A DNA stretch of 64,000 bases from Antedon bifida (taxonomy: Eukaryota > Echinodermata > Crinoidea > Comatulida > Antedonidae). The stretch is taken from the NCBI GenBank assembly GCA_963402885.1, contig OY727098.1, positions 13,316,717-13,380,716 on the forward strand, written 5' to 3'. Shown here one piece after another: positions 47,901-59,033 of the stretch. The position numbers and the translations under genes were made by a program. How positions within the stretch are numbered: the first letter of the stretch is position 1; each line of letters begins with the position of its first letter. A model generated the notes under the pieces. It saw only the letters and a list, made by a program, of their open reading frames with translations, ran no database searches and was not told where the DNA came from.

Positions 47901-48271
47901 AAATAAAGTCTCTACAGACATTTTAGTCACATTGTATATGCAAACATTGAGAAATGGGGTCGAAGGTCAAATGTTGTACTTCCGGTCATTTTTTCGTAAA
48001 ATGTTTCATTAGAGTAAATATAAATATATACATTTTGAATAGATCAGTGAAAAAATCAACTCTCTCGGACTAGTAGTTTTTGAGATATGGTAACCCTGTA
48101 AATTCACCCTAATTTGCATATTTAAGCTAATTTGCATATCATCGGGATGAGTGACAGAGGTGTGATGCTCAAATTTTGATCTCCTCATCATATATGACCA
48201 TTTAAAAAAGAAAAATCTCTGTTTGCAATTTGTTTCACTTTCGGCTGTTTTTTTTGCTAGATTGACTAGCC
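44910..48271. mobile_element. 3.4-kb foldback/minisatellite block B, inverted copy of A
   Basis: Starts GGCTAGTCAATCTAGCATTT and ends TTTGCTAGATTGACTAGC. Read as reverse complement it follows block A (20901-24171) unit by unit, including the SINE-tail insertion at 47033-47125 and the reversal point in the middle (about 46440-46880). It fills most of the intron between exons 2 and 3 of the nested DDE-like gene. Like A it has many ATGCAAAT / ATTTGCAT words and no coding capacity. Confidence 0.85.
47033..47125 (-). repeat. LINE/SINE 3' tail inside block B
   Basis: Inverted counterpart of 22254-22412 (ATATCCTGGATTTATATAGC, ACCTAATGTTGTGAAACCTC), at the matching place in the block but missing part of the neighbouring unit. 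Confidence 0.7.
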
Positions 48272-48479
48272 TCAAACATTTTCTATTCTTTATATCGTTT
48301 TAATAATTTGGGAATTTTAAAGATTTTTTTGGTGTGAGAAAACCAATAAACGCCATTAACATACATGTGGTGAGCTGCATGGGCTATTCGTGGACAGACA
48401 AATCAACAGACTGGGTAATCAATATTGCATTCTTTTTTGTACCAGTCGTTTAAATACTTTTTGTATATTTATTTTATAG

Positions 48480-48609
48480 GATTTGTATGGTAAAGAAGAT
48501 ACAGCTGAACTACATGTCCCATCAAAGTTGCAGAAATCAGCACAACGTCACAGAATGCCTTTTTCGCCGTCTTCCCAAAAAATCCAACAATGTAAAGATG
48601 GTTGTACAG
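48480..48609 (+). pseudogene. DDE-like gene, exon 3, one-base insertion
   Basis: Bounded by TTTTATAG and GTATGT. It starts DLYGKEDTAELHVPSKLQKS and reaches HRMPF in one frame, then continues RRLPKKSNNVKMVVQ in the next, so one base appears to be inserted in the T run at about 48560-48565. Length 130 is one more than a multiple of three, as expected for a phase-0 exon with a single extra base. Confidence 0.7.
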
Positions 48610-49009
48610 GTATGTGGAACAATATTTATTAATGTATGTATCTTAATGTTTTCCATTGTATGTATTTTGAATGAGCATACCAATACATATTTATAAAAAT
48701 ATTTGAATTCCTTTGAGGTATACAGTACACGAAAATATTTTAGGAGCTGTTGAAAAATATTGAACGAGACGAAGTCTAAGGAGTCTTGTTCAATATTTTG
48801 AAACCCCGGGTATAAACAGGTAGAACATGTCGCCATTTGCAACTATCTGCGAAAACTAAACAACACACTGCATGCCGGAAGAACCGACTCTATCCACTGG
48901 CGACTTGGATGTCATATTATCATATTATTGTCATGTTCTGAATTCTTTCAACACAACTGTATGAATTTACCATATATTTACCCCTACTCTTTTTCATTCT
49001 TTATTCTAG

Positions 49010-49366
49010 TGTGAAGAATGCCTCAAGTGGCGAGTATGTTATGCAGCACATGTTCTGAAGCGTGACCAAAGGCAGCTCTTGGAACGAGAACTGGACACAC
49101 TGTCGTATTCATGTGGAACTTGTTTTCAAGACATCCTGGGAGAGGACGATTCTATTTTCAGTATTGTTTTTGTCAATGACAAAATGACATGTGCCCTGCC
49201 TATCGAAGCAGCTTATTACATAACATTCACAGACCCTCTGTGCTTTTATTGTGGAACTGAGCACAATTTATCAATTGAGAACATGAATTATCCACTTTGT
49301 AGTGAATGCAAGGAATCAGGCAAAACACCCAAAAGGAAAAACACTAGAGCATTTGTGCCACAGTAG
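49010..49366 (+). pseudogene. DDE-like gene, exon 4, cysteine-rich tail
   Basis: After TTATTCTAG it reads CEECLKWRVCYAAHVLKRDQ, then SYSCGTCFQDILGEDDSIF, LCFYCGTEHNLS, LCSECKESG and a basic end, stop at 49364-49366. The four C-x2-C/C-x-x-type pairs suggest one or two zinc ribbons, plausibly nucleic-acid binding. Open and undamaged for 118 codons. Confidence 0.7.
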
Positions 49367-49504
49367 GCTAATAATATCCAGAAGTTTGATATAAAGTCAA
49401 AGTGTACAAAAAGGACTATTGCGACCTGATAAAATTTAAAAAAATGTGTATTTTAATATTTGCTGTTCTGTTTACTTATGTTTGTTTAGACATCTTACAG
49501 TACT

Positions 49505-49600
49505 TACCATATTTATTTGAATTGTCAGGAAGGGTGTATGCGAGGGGTGGGAGTGATTTTTTTTCATAGCGGCGTGTTTATTCAAGAAAATACGGTAGTG
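49505..49600. repeat. Possible small MITE
   Basis: TTACCATATTTATTTGAATT on the left and TTCAAGAAAATACGGTAGT on the right are imperfect inverted repeats about 95 bp apart. Weak; similar CCGTATTTACCTTT wording is at 44887. Confidence 0.35.
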
Positions 49601-49629
49601 CGTCGCCATCTTGGAAAAATAAAAAATAA

Positions 49630-51166
49630 CTAGACATGAAACTCGTCACTTTGACGAGTTAGTTATCCGCACCACGACAAACGCCACGTGCACGTCATAC
49701 GTTGGAATATTGCACACAGATAAAGATTATGGCATTATGACAAGAACTGAAGCATATGATATGCTGTTAGTGCTGAATTCTGTCAATTTTGTGTCATATA
49801 GTATATAAATGCAAACAGTATAATCTGTATACATATTACATACAGTGTAGAATAGGTGAAATTACAGGACCCGCCAGTTATTCCAATTTTTAACATGGCG
49901 ACGGTATCAAAATGAAACACTTAGATAGCAATTTCAGAAGGAAATTATCTCAGGAACAACATATTAACGTGTAGAAGAAATTTAAATACGTAAAATATAG
50001 ATGCGCACCCTTTTAAATGTGATGAACTATTACGCAAAATATGAAAATACAACTTTTTTTATTCAACTGGCCATATGATGACGTCACAACATCCGATTGG
50101 CAAAATGTTTACATGAATTCGTATCTACAATCCAATAGCTTCCAGAAAACGTTTTAATCGTGATTATCACATTTTATTCTTACGAGCTATTACAGATTAA
50201 AATTTACTGTAAAGATGAAATTAATGACCCACGTAATTAAAATTTTTAGGCTTGATGACGTCATAAAAATTAAAATATTTTTATCTCATGCTAAAGAAAG
50301 TTGATTGACCTACACAATATATAAATGTAGGAGAAAAAGGAATACTTTTAAGCGTGATGCGCTCCATTGAATGTGATGAGCAATAACGAAAGAGACAAAA
50401 ATCCTATATTTTACATTCGTGTGGCCATACGATGACGTCAAAATGTTTTTTTAGCCTTATCGATGCATGATCCGATATCTACAACTCATCAACTTCTAGA
50501 TTTTGTAATAAAAATAAACGGTTCACGGTTTACTTTAGAAACTATGACTGTTTAAAAAAAGACATTATTTTGACGATTTTTAAAGCTTTTTCATAAAAAA
50601 CGCGCACGAATTGTCTAATTCAACGTGTTCGTGTGGCGTTATTTAAACTGGAAAAGGTCTAAATTGTTTTTAAAATTACTAGGAAAGCCTTGAAAAATTT
50701 AATTCAAGAGAAAAAAATATGTTTTTAACGCTACGTGCGCACCGCGTGCATAAAAAATTGCGCGCCCGTGGGAATTTTTGACATGCTCAAAATGACAAGA
50801 AACGCATAAAAAGTTGATTAGAAATTAATTTTGCGCATTTTGAAATTTTAAATGCGCGTGCGCGCGTAACTTCTTGTGAAACATGCCATTTTTAATCCGT
50901 AGAAAGTTTGCCCCTGATATGACTTAAATTTTGTCAAAGTGTCAATACTAAATGACTTTTGGTTTTTAATCTATGATCAATCATTGAAATTCATAAAATT
51001 GCGCGTAAGTCATGTTGCGCAACTATGACGTCATTCAAAAATAGGAGGTGCACAACTTCACGTAAATGCCCATATGTTGTCAAAGTTATGAAATGTTATG
51101 TTTACACATTTTAGAGAAACGCGATCCACAAAAAGGAAGGATGGAAAGAAGCATAATACAGAAAAA
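49630..51166 (-). mobile_element. Helitron-like element, inverted copy R1
   Basis: It starts (as its 3' end) CTAGACATGAAACTCGTCAC and is the reverse complement of the F copies, ending at GGAAGGATGGAAAGAAGC plus a short tail. It is closest to F4 by shared variants (GCGATCCACAAAAAGG). It carries TGACGTCA words at the same relative positions, some mutated. Confidence 0.75.
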
Positions 51167-52750
51167 CTAGATTTGAACTCGTCACTTCGACGAGTTCGGG
51201 TTATCCGCGCAAACGCAACATGCACATACTTTAAACTATATGAACTTCGTCAATTATTATACCATCCTATGACATGAATGAAGTATGTTTACAGTGCTGA
51301 ATTGTACCTATTTTGTAGCATACAGTATTTAGAGAATACACTGTATGTTATATACAGTGTAGCATAGACGAAATTACGAGACCCATCTTTTAAATCCAAT
51401 TATTAACACGGTGATGTCATCAAATTGACATATAAGGAAAACAATTTTAGAAGATAATTATCTAAATAATTACATTAATACAAATTTGAAGAATTTTGAA
51501 AACGTAAAAGAAAGATGCGCTCTCGTTTAAACGCAATGAACTTTTACGCAAGAGATGAAAATATGACTTTTTGAATTCAACTGGCCATATGATGACGTCA
51601 CAACATCTGATTGGCAAAATATTCACATGAATTCGTATCTACAATCCAATAGCTTCCAGAAAACGTTTTAATCATGATTATCACTTTTTATTCTGACGAG
51701 CTATAACAGATTGAAATTTACTGTAAAGATGAAAATAGGGGACCCACGTTATTTACATTTTTAAACATGATGACGTCATAAAAATTAAAATATTTTTAAC
51801 TCATGCGAAAGACAGTTGATTGACCTAGAGAGTATTAAAATATCTGTGGAAATGGAATACGTATTAGCGAGATGCGCTCTATTTAATGTGATGAGCAATA
51901 ACGAAAGAGTAAAAAATCCTATATTTTAGATTCGTGTGGCCATACGATGACGTCATAACACCCGAGGGATAAAGATTCTGCATGAATTCATATCTACAAC
52001 ATATCTGCTTACATATTAAATTAAAAAAATTGGGTGTCATGGATGATCCTGAGGAGCTATAATGGATTCAAAATAGGCATAATTTTGACAATATTTTGTC
52101 ATTTTTGTAACTAAAACGCGCGCAAATTGTCTAAATCAACGTGTTCGTATGACGTCATTTTAATTTGAAATGATGTCAATCTTTTTTAAAATGATTAGGA
52201 AAAACTGTAAAATCATAATTCAAGAGAAAAACACATGATTTTCATGCTCCGTGCGCACCTTACGCGTAATTTTTTTCGCGCGCGTGGGAATTTTTGACAT
52301 GCTCAAAATGTCATGATCAGCGTAGAAAGTTGATTAGAAATTAAATTTGCGCATTTTGAAATTTTAAATGCGCGTGCGCGCGTAACTTCTTGTGAAACAT
52401 GCCATTTTTAATCCATAGAAAGTTCGCCCTTGATATGAATTAAATTTTCACCAAGTGTCAATACAAAATGACTTTTGGTTTATAATCTATGATCAATCAT
52501 TAAAATTCATAAAATCGCACGTAACTTACGCTGCGCGACTCTAACGTCATATAACGAAATTTCTTGCACATCTACAGCTACAGGTCAATCTTATGACAAA
52601 GTTATGCAATCTTATGTTGACCATAATTAGAGATACGCTGCGAACAAAATTCCGGGAAAGAAAGAAGAATAACAAAGAAGATGATGAAGATGAAAAAAAA
52701 GATATTTACAATCACAAGGGTTATCCTGCAACTAAGTTGCGGATAACCAA
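51167..52750 (-). mobile_element. Helitron-like element, inverted copy R2 (second subfamily)
   Basis: The 3' end is CTAGATTTGAACTCGTCACT on the + strand; the 5' end is a different hairpin, GGTTATCC.GCAACTAAGTTG-CGGATAACC, at 52719-52748. The body is clearly homologous to the F copies but more diverged. It abuts R1 and R3 head to tail. Confidence 0.7.
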
Positions 52751-54406
52751 CTAGATTTGAACTCGTCACTTTGACGAGTTCGGGTTATCCGCGCAAACGC
52801 AACATGCACATACTTAACTATATGAACCTCGACAATTATTATGCCATCCTATGACATGAAATAAATATGTTTACAGTGCTGAATTGTACCTATTATGTAG
52901 CATACACCATATTACAGTATTTTACAGAATAAACTGTATATGTTATATACAGTGTAGCATAGACAAAATTACGAGACCCATCTTTTAAATCCAATTTTTA
53001 ACACGATGACGTCATCAAATTAACATATAAAGATAACAATTTTAGAAGATAATTATCTAAAAATTTACATTAAAACAAATGTGAAGAATTTTGGGCACGT
53101 AAAAGTGAGATGCGCTCTCGTTTAAACGCAATGAACTTTTACGCAGGAGATGAAAATATGACTTTTTGAATTCAACTGGCCATATGATGACGTCACAACA
53201 TCTGATTGGCAAAATATTCACATCAATTCGTATCTACAATCCAATAGCTTCCAGAAAACGTTTTAATCATGATTATCACTTTTTATTCTGACGAGCTATA
53301 ACAGATTGAAATTTACTGTAAAGATGAAAATAAGTGACCCACGTTATTTACGTTTTTAGACATGATGACGTCATAAAAATTAAAATATTTTTAATTCATG
53401 CGAAAGATAGTTGATTAACGTAGACAATATTAAAATTTCGGGGGAAATGGAATACGTATAACCGAGAAGCGCTTTGTTGAATTTGATGAGCAATAACGAA
53501 AGAGTAAAAAATCCTATATTTTACATTCGTGTGGCCATACGATGACGTCATAACATCCGAGTGGTAAAGGTTCTGCATGAATTCATATCTACAACATATC
53601 TGCTTTCATATTAAATTTTAAAAAATGGGGGTCGTGGATGATCCTGAGGAGCTATAATAGATTAAAAATAGACTTAATTTTGACAATATGTTGTCACTTT
53701 TGCAACTAAAACGCGCGCAAATGGTCTAAATCAACGTGTTCGTATGACGTCATTTTAATTTGAAATGATGTAAATCTTTTTTAAAATGACTAAGAAAGGC
53801 TGTAACATCATAATTAAAAAAAAAACACATGATTTTCATGCTCCGTGCGCACCTTACGTGTAATTTTTTTCGCGCGCGTGGGAATTTTTGACATGTTTAA
53901 AATGTCATGATCAGCGTAGAAAGTTGATTAGAATTTAATTTTGCGCATTTTTAAATTTTAAATGCGTGTGCGCGAGTAACTTCTTGTGAAACATGTCATT
54001 TTTAATCCATAGAAAGTTTGCCCTTGATATGACTTAAATTTTCACTAAGTGTCAAAACAAAATGACTTTTGGTTTATAATCTATGATCAATCATTGAAAT
54101 TCATAAAATCGCGCGTAACTTACGTTGCGCGACTCTAACGTCATATAACCAAGTTTCTTGCACATCTACAGCTACAGGTCAATCTTTTGACAAAGTTATA
54201 CAAAGTTATGTTCACAAGCAATAGAGGATATGCGACGCACAAAAATCCGGGAAAGAAAGAAGAATAACAAAGAAGAAGATGAAAAAAAAGATATTTACAA
54301 TCACATGGGTTATCCGCAACTAAGTTGCGGATAACCAAAAAATATTGATCTCATACAATAACAAGGAGTTATCCGCTCTACCAAGCGGATAACTAATAAT
54401 ACCGAA
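52751..54406 (-). mobile_element. Helitron-like element, inverted copy R3 with double 5' end
   Basis: Second-subfamily copy ending in hairpin GGTTATCCGCAACTAAGTTG-CGGATAACC (54308-54336), directly followed by a first-subfamily 5' end (ATTGATCTCATACAATAACA, AGGAGTTATCCGCTC..GCGGATAACT) up to 54393. Confidence 0.7.
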
Positions 54407-55690
54407 CTAGATTTGAACTCATCACTTTGACGAGTTCAGGTTATCCGCGCAAACGCAACATGCACATACTTTAAACTATATGAACTTCGACAATTATTAT
54501 GCCATCCTATGACATGAATTAAGAATGTTTACAGTGCTGAATTGTACCTATTTTGTAGCATACAGCATATTACAGTGTTTACAGAATACACTGTATGTTA
54601 TATACAGAGTAGCATAGACGAAATTACGAGACCCATCTTTTAAATCCAATTATTAACACAGTGACGTCATCAAATTGGCATATAAAGATAACAATTTTAG
54701 AAGATAATTATCTAAATAATTACATTAAAACAAATTTGAAGAATTTTGGGCACGTAAAAGTGAGCTGCGCTCTATTTAATGTGATGAGCAATAACGAAAG
54801 AGTAAAAAATCCTATATTTTACATTCGTGTGGCCATACGATGACGTCATAACATCCGAGGGGTAAAGATTCTGCATGAATTCATATCTACAACATATCTG
54901 CTTACATATTAAATTTAAAAAATGGGGGTCATGGATGATCCTGAGGAGCTATAATAGATTAAAAATAAGCATAATTTTGACAATATTTTGTCACTTTTCC
55001 AACTAAAACGCGCGCAAATGGTCTAAATCAACCTGTTCGTATGACGTCATTTTAATTTGAAATGATGTCAATCTTTTTTAGAATGACTAGGAAAGACTGT
55101 AAAATTATAATTCAAGAGAAAAACACATGATTTTCATGCTCCGTGCGCACCTTACGCATATTTTTTTTCACGCGCGTGGGAATTTTTGACATGCTCAAAA
55201 TGTCATGATCAGCGTAGAAAGTTGATTAGAAATTAATTTTGCGCATTTTGAAATTTTAAATGCGCGTGCGCGCATAACTTTATGTGAAACGTGCCATGTT
55301 TAATCCATAGAAAGTTTGCCCTTGATATGACTTAAGTTTTCACTAAGTTTCATGAAAGAATATTTGTTGGTTCTACAGTTATGATCAGTTATAGAAAATC
55401 ATAAAATCGCGCGTAACTTACGCAACGCGGCTCTGACATCGTCCAAAAGCTTGGCTGCACATCTACACTTCAATGTCAATCTTTTTACCAAGTTATACAA
55501 ATTTATGTTCACAAGCAATAGAGATATGCTGGTCACAAAAATCCGGGAAAGAAAGAAGAATAACAAAGAAGATGATGAAGAAAAAGATATTTACAATCAC
55601 ATGGGTTATCCTGCAACTAAGTTGCGGATAACCAAAAATATTGATCTCATACAATAACAAGGAGTTATCCGCTCTACCAAGCGGATAACT
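54407..55690 (-). mobile_element. Helitron-like element, inverted copy R4, internally deleted
   Basis: Shorter second-subfamily copy (about 1.28 kb) missing roughly 300 bases after 54760 compared with R3. It also ends with the subfamily-2 hairpin followed by a subfamily-1 5' palindrome at 55664-55690, the same double end as R3. Confidence 0.7.
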
Positions 55691-56029
55691 AAAAAGAGCC
55701 TCTTCCTTCCTTTTTTTAGAAAACCAGGACGATCAACTGTTGTTTTTTTTTACATGGCCTAATTCCTTACAATTAAAACACATTTCCTAATAGTCTGATC
55801 CCTGAAGTTAACTCAAATGAGCTTTTTTAAATAGATATGATTTGTTCATAGGTACATCATCCAAATTCAAATTAATTCACTTCATAATAAGAGTATTTTA
55901 TATCGTAAGATAATGACATTTTATCTTGACACTAAATACGAATCAAATGCAAATCAAAGAACATATTATATTTATTTTCTATTAAATACATTCATGTTCA
56001 AATACATGTTTTAAGAGATAATTATCATA
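55691..56029. other. Intron, non-coding
   Basis: AT-rich; nothing recognised. Confidence 0.4.
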
Positions 56030-56771
56030 TTTTATATGGCATAATTAGATGACATTTGACTTTGACCCCATATACAACTCAATTGCATCATTCTGAATAT
56101 TTAGGGTCATATTTATATTAAATACATTCTTGTTAAAAATACCTGATGTTTTGAGAGTTATTTTCAAATTTTATATAGGGTAATTAGATGACCTTAAACA
56201 TTGAACCCTAATACAACTCATTTACATTATTCTAAACCTTTAGGGTCATGTTTATTTTTGTACTTATAGTTATTCTTATTCAAAATACCTAATGGATTAA
56301 GAGATAATTAGCATATTTTAGAGGCCATACTGGAATGACCTTTGACCTTGACCCCAAAAACAAATCAAATATATTATTTTTAATCTTTAGAGTCGCATTT
56401 ATATTTGTACTTATACATTGTTATTCAAAATACCTAATAGATTAAGAGATAATTAACATATTGTAGATGTCATACTGGAATGACCTTTAACCTTGACCCC
56501 AAAAACAAATCAAATATATTCTGAATCTTTGGGGTCATGTATATTAGTGTTCAATATATTCTTATACCAAATTTTTTATGGTTTAAGAGATAATTGGGAT
56601 CAAAGTTGTAAAATGGCAGACATTTTGATTTTATGCAAATTAGGTAATTTATAATGGGCAGATCAGGGTAGATTTTGGATATGATAATATCTACATATAG
56701 TTGAGCATGTTCCAGCAAAAAAAAACAAACTGTTGCAATTTGTTTGACTGAAAAGTCTATTTCCACTCATC
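56030..56771. repeat. Foldback-related repeat D, inverted relative to C
   Basis: Tandem units of roughly 140-170 bp with TTAAGAGATAATTA, TGACCTTTGACCTTGACCCC and TTTAGGGTCATGTTTAT, ending TGTTGCAATTTGTTTGACTG and CTATTTCCACTCAT. The right part is the reverse complement of 39017-39420, 17 kb away in the same intron. Confidence 0.7.
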
Positions 56772-57996
56772 TATATTTGTGGATCTGGCCATGGTGGTGC
56801 ACAACAGAGGAAATTGCGTAGTTGATACGTGACGTAACAACTTGCAAAACATCGTGTTAGGTTAAATGTCAAAATAAGGTTTTTTTAAACATTTTGTGTA
56901 TTCCATTTTCTTGACCAATGGTAAAAAATAATGTTTCATGGTCATTTTTGGTAAAAGTTCTCCATTAGAGTGAATAGTTTATATGTATCTTCTGACTATT
57001 TTGACACCAACTATGGCCATATTCGCCCAACAATTTCTGTTTTGAAAAGTGTGCTCTAACTAAGCCAAAAATGTTTGTACCAGCTATATGTCAAAGGTCA
57101 AAATTAGGGGTTTATTGAAATTGTTATGATTTTTATTACATTAGAACAAATATTTACATATACTTTGCGAGTAATTTGTGTACAGTGATTGCTGAGATAT
57201 TCATATGGCCAATTTCTTGACCAGTGGTCAGAAAATGGGTTTATTTTTAGCAAAGTTAGTTAGTTAGTTAGTTGCCCATTAGAGTGAATAGGAATAATTG
57301 TGTGTAGTTTGTCACAAAAACTATTCCAATACACCCAGTAGTTACCAAGTTACGGCAAGTCTTGACTTAGAATATATTGACCTTTTGGCCCCTGTACTGA
57401 CCAAGCATCCCAATTTCTTTTCGGCCTACACCAAAAATTTGATTTGTATTGATATAAGGAAGCAAAAAAACGTTGTTAACATAGTTTGCTAATGCTAGTA
57501 ATGCAGGTAAACCCTTTCTGGCTCTATACTATACTATACTCTCAATTCACAATAACATAAACAATGGTTGATAAGGCTTGTAAAATATATAAGACATAGG
57601 CTAGATCATGTTAATTCGGATATTTAATTAATATAGGACTAGTGATAATATATATTTTCAATTTTTGAAAACCGTTATGAAAATACTGTATTACTTTTTA
57701 AAGAAAGCTGTAGAAACAGGGGACTAAATCAGTAGGTGGAAGGAAAGGTAAAAAATCGGTAGCCTACCGCATGATTTGATAGGATTGGTGATATGTCTAT
57801 GGAAAATTGTTTGACCATGCTTTCATAAATTTTCTGACATAATGGCCTGTAATATAAAGTGATTATAAGTACTGTACTATTACATTAAAAAAAAACTATT
57901 ATGTTAACACTCTTTTTACAGTATTTCTGGTTTTGATATTGAATATGAAGAGATTAATTTGCTAATATTAATAATATATAATTAATGTATTTTTAG
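56772..57996. other. End of the 26.3-kb intron
   Basis: Non-coding. It contains a short TTAG run (57257-57273) and wording related to the stretch near 34690 (TTGACCAGTGGTCAGAAAAT). No gene. Confidence 0.4.
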
Positions 57997-58200
57997 ATGA
58001 GTTTTGATGGATTTTTCTTTGCCCGTTTGGATTATGCTGATAAAAAGCATCGAATGATACAAAAAGAAATGGAAGCAATATGGCATGGCAGTTCAAGTTT
58101 AGGAAATACAGCTGATTTGCTGTTTGGCGCCCTCTATGCCCATTATAACCCACCTCCAGGATTTTGCTATGATCAGTTTTGTAACGATCCTCCAATCCAG
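57997..58200 (+). CDS. MAN2B1: Lysosomal alpha-mannosidase, fourth visible exon
   Basis: The acceptor is TATTTTTAG and the donor GTATTG, both phase 0. It reads MSFDGFFFARLDYADKKHRM, then EMEAIWHGSSSLGN, ADLLFGALYAHYNPPPGFCY and DQFCNDPPIQ. In animal MAN2B1 this follows SLFAQ directly (G/S-FDGFFF-RLDYQDK), so the exon order is right although the preceding intron is 26.3 kb. The methionine at the start of this exon is internal, not a start codon. Exons for the remaining catalytic part, including the later zinc ligand, and for the C-terminal domains lie beyond the window or were not found after 58200. Confidence 0.95.
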
Positions 58201-58419
58201 GTATTGTATTCCTTTACTAGAACCTTTTTTTTGTATCACTGTTGTTTTATGTGCTGTGGATATGACTAATATTATGCCTATCTTTTCATACTTTTTCTTT
58301 TTAATATTATATTTTGTTGTAATATTTTTGTTCATGTTAGTGTCAGGTCAGTCAAAACATCTGGACTGCTATCGGTCAAGCTGTATTCCGATACAACCTG
58401 TATCAGCTACAATACTAAC

Positions 58420-59033
58420 AAAGGTCTAGTTGTCATCAAGTCTGAAAGCTATACTGGCGGGGACATTTTGTCCCTAGTAGGTCTAACCAAGTCAGGCAGG
58501 TTTCAGGCTCTTCAGGCCTATGGTAGTATTAGTTAGTTAGCTCTCTCATAAAAGAGCAGCCCTTAAACCATAGAAATATCCAGCTAGTGTCTGGGAGGGT
58601 TTAGTTTTCTCACTCGGAGCTGAAGTCCCGTAAGGCAGTTTAGTGAACTTTGTTCTACTTTTCTGGCAACTTCTGCAGCAGATCTAGTACCAGTCGTATT
58701 GGTTTCCATTCCACTGGACACTACTAGTAATGTCGAGAGGGGATTCCTGATAATTGGGCAGCTCAGGATTCCATATATTATGCCCTGGCATACTTGGAGA
58801 GGCCACTCCAACTTTGTTTGTACAAAGGATCAACACGGAGATCGTCAGTTACCGGTTATAAGTCTGTTGTCCGATTGGCGTAGGACTTGACGCCAGGGGT
58901 CGATCTCGACAGTGGGAGGGATTATTTAATTCCATTGATTCCCCCAGCCAATTAGGTGCTATTCCGCCACCGATTGCTTGTCTCACTGGGTGCGTGGGAC
59001 TTATGGTTTTAATTAGCCTGACAGGCAGTTAGA
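58420..59033 (+). mobile_element. Probable 5' part of the LINE
   Basis: Less AT-rich than its surroundings, without host features and leading straight into the endonuclease frame. I take it as the LINE 5' untranslated region; the true left border is unknown. Confidence 0.45.

Larger units (their letters stand above)
41707..49366 (+). pseudogene. Nested four-exon DDE-transposase-like gene, broken
   Basis: Four exons (41707-41874, 42312-44870, 48480-48609, 49010-49366) join in phase into a protein of roughly 1,000 residues. It has a conserved N-terminal region, an RNase-H-like core with D (QDDK), D (HDGGPDH) and E (NPAERVM), a C/H-rich segment (HCVNGHYQF..CGDADCVCG) and a tail with CEEC, CGTC, CGTE and CSEC. 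The three acidic positions and the spacing of about 104 and 43 residues suit a DDE transposase. I recall similar uncharacterised proteins in marine invertebrates but cannot name the family. At least five frame changes and one in-frame stop break it. No terminal inverted repeats were found, so it may be a domesticated gene, an intron-bearing transposon or a dying copy. Confidence 0.7.

Noticed and set aside
48009..48275. Small frames (66-95 codons) in blocks A and B, such as those ending KCIYLYLL or PQMTWIQVLYSQ
   Set aside because: The same frames recur from unit to unit with stops and shifts; they are shadows of the repeated sequence, not genes.
57997..58269. Methionine at the start of the fourth mannosidase exon as a gene start, and the read-through past 58200
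   Set aside because: The methionine is internal to the conserved FDGFFF region, and a donor follows PPIQ at 58200; the residues after it are intronic.
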